Assembly (NCBI GenBank): GCA_050330995.1
Contig: JBHJHI010000019.1
Span: 1 to 64,000 of the forward strand
Length of the DNA stretch: 64,000 nucleotides
Direction: 5' to 3'
From: Thermohalobaculum sp050330995
GTDB lineage: Bacteria > Pseudomonadota > Alphaproteobacteria > Rhodobacterales > Rhodobacteraceae
This document shows, one piece after another, positions 63,431 through 64,000 of the stretch. A program made the position numbers and the translations under genes. The notes below the pieces were generated by a model. It had not been told where the DNA came from. It ran no database searches and worked only from the letters and a program-made list of their open reading frames with translations. Position 1 is the stretch's first letter; every line of letters begins with the position of its first letter.

Positions 63431-64000
63431 TCAGTCCGGCTCGGCGTCGGGCCGGGTGCGGCCGGCGTGGCTGACGGCGACGGGCTGCTCGGCATGGGCG
63501 AAGAAGCCCGCGGCGACGTGGTCGGAGATCCGCGAGAGGTCGTCCTCGCAGCGCGTCATCAGGCGCGCCAGCGCGGCCCGCCCCCCCTCGCGGTCTGCCT
63601 CGGCGAGCGCGTCGGCGTCCGGCAGGCGGAGTTCGGTCAGCAGCGAGAGCGCGAGGCGGTGCTCGGGGCGGCGATACGGCCCCTCGCGCGGCAGTTCGGC
63701 GAGCACCGCCTCCAGGGCGGCGATCTGGAAGGCGAGCGCGCGCGGGTTGGCCTCGTCGAGCACGAGGAGGTCGAGCACCGCGGCCGCGCGCGGCATCATC
63801 ATGTAGCGGTTGCGATAGGCCGAGGCGCTGTCCGACAGCGTGAGCCACGCCCTGAGCGCCGACTCCTCGCCCTCGCGCACGCGTCCGGCGAGGCGCCGCG
63901 CGGTGCGCGCGATCCACGAGCCCCGCTCGATGCGCCGGCCCATCTCCAGAAAGCGCCAAGCGTAGTTGCGCGTCAGGTTCTCCTGCGCCGCGCCCGAGAA
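63431..64000 (-). CDS. alpha-E domain protein, C-terminal 189 residues
   Basis: The frame is open to the right edge and lacks its start there. FSGAAQENLTRNYAWRFLEM, then GRRIERGSWIARTARRLAG are the alpha-E domain signature; the region about 90-175 is helical. Alpha-E proteins occur with a circularly permuted ATP-grasp protein and a transglutaminase in one operon. The ATP-grasp gene would be expected just outside the window. Confidence 0.9.
   Translation of the reverse strand, partial: FSGAAQENLTRNYAWRFLEMGRRIERGSWIARTARRLAGRVREGEESALRAWLTLSDSASAYRNRYMMMPRAAAVLDLLVLDEANPRALAFQIAALEAVLAELPREGPYRRPEHRLALSLLTELRLPDADALAEADREGGRAALARLMTRCEDDLSRISDHVAAGFFAHAEQPVAVSHAGRTRPDAEPD

Overview
The window is about 64 kb of very GC-rich bacterial chromosome, with almost every gene strongly biased to G or C at the third codon position. 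It looks like an alphaproteobacterium of the Rhodobacterales / Rhodobacteraceae-like group. The evidence is the order cckA-recA-alaS, a pdhA-pdhB-pdhC operon whose E1-beta subunit carries its own lipoyl domain, a his operon (hisB-hisH-hisA-hisF-hisE) next to hslV/hslU, a DUF1127 protein, a protein with a VPLPA-type C-terminal sorting tail, and a GAAC-N7-GAAC LexA box before recA. I cannot name the genus. I see no tRNA, rRNA, CRISPR array, transposase or phage gene, so this is mainly core chromosome with a few accessory islands.

Layout. 0-5 kb: a YihY/BrkB membrane protein broken at its C-terminus, an orphan isocitrate dehydrogenase kinase/phosphatase (aceK) with a small coiled-coil leader gene, a divergent DNA photolyase, and immediately after it a frameshifted remnant of a cyclopropane-fatty-acid-synthase-like methyltransferase. 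5-10 kb: a TrgA-like membrane protein, a cytochrome P450 paired with an ABA4-like (DUF4281) membrane protein, a GH13 glucosidase and 6-phosphogluconolactonase. 10-19 kb: an RsmB-like RNA methyltransferase, cckA, recA, DUF1127, alaS and a secreted EF-hand protein, all rightward and ending at a strong terminator. 19-30 kb, leftward: guaA, ydcF-like, EamA transporter, mazG, eno, ftsB-like and pdhABC. 30-40 kb: a VPLPA-CTERM protein, an MttB-family methyltransferase, acylphosphatase, peptidoglycan-binding protein, ABC solute-binding protein, DUF1289, dps, an unknown two-gene membrane/ClpP-fold pair and an FmdA-type amidase. 40-50 kb: the his operon (leftward) with several small interleaved genes and a HisE-GNAT fusion, then divergent hslV, a membrane protein, a ZIP transporter and hslU. 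50-56 kb: an unknown gene coupled to an HTTM-domain protein, then an rfb-like nucleotide-sugar cluster without a recognisable rfbB. 56-64 kb: a flavoprotein, a secreted unknown, proline iminopeptidase, ubiG, a DASS anion transporter, an EamA transporter, and a transglutaminase/alpha-E pair running off the right edge.

The most unusual things I see are the HisE-GNAT gene fusion; a 27-bp tandem duplication in the HslV propeptide that doubles the residues around the expected self-cleavage site; the decayed methyltransferase behind the photolyase; the rfb cluster in which an SDR without a canonical YxxxK sits where rfbB would be expected; the overlapping unknown/HTTM gene pair; and the GEG variant of the thiamine-diphosphate motif in PdhA. 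No wholly new multi-gene defence or mobile system is evident.
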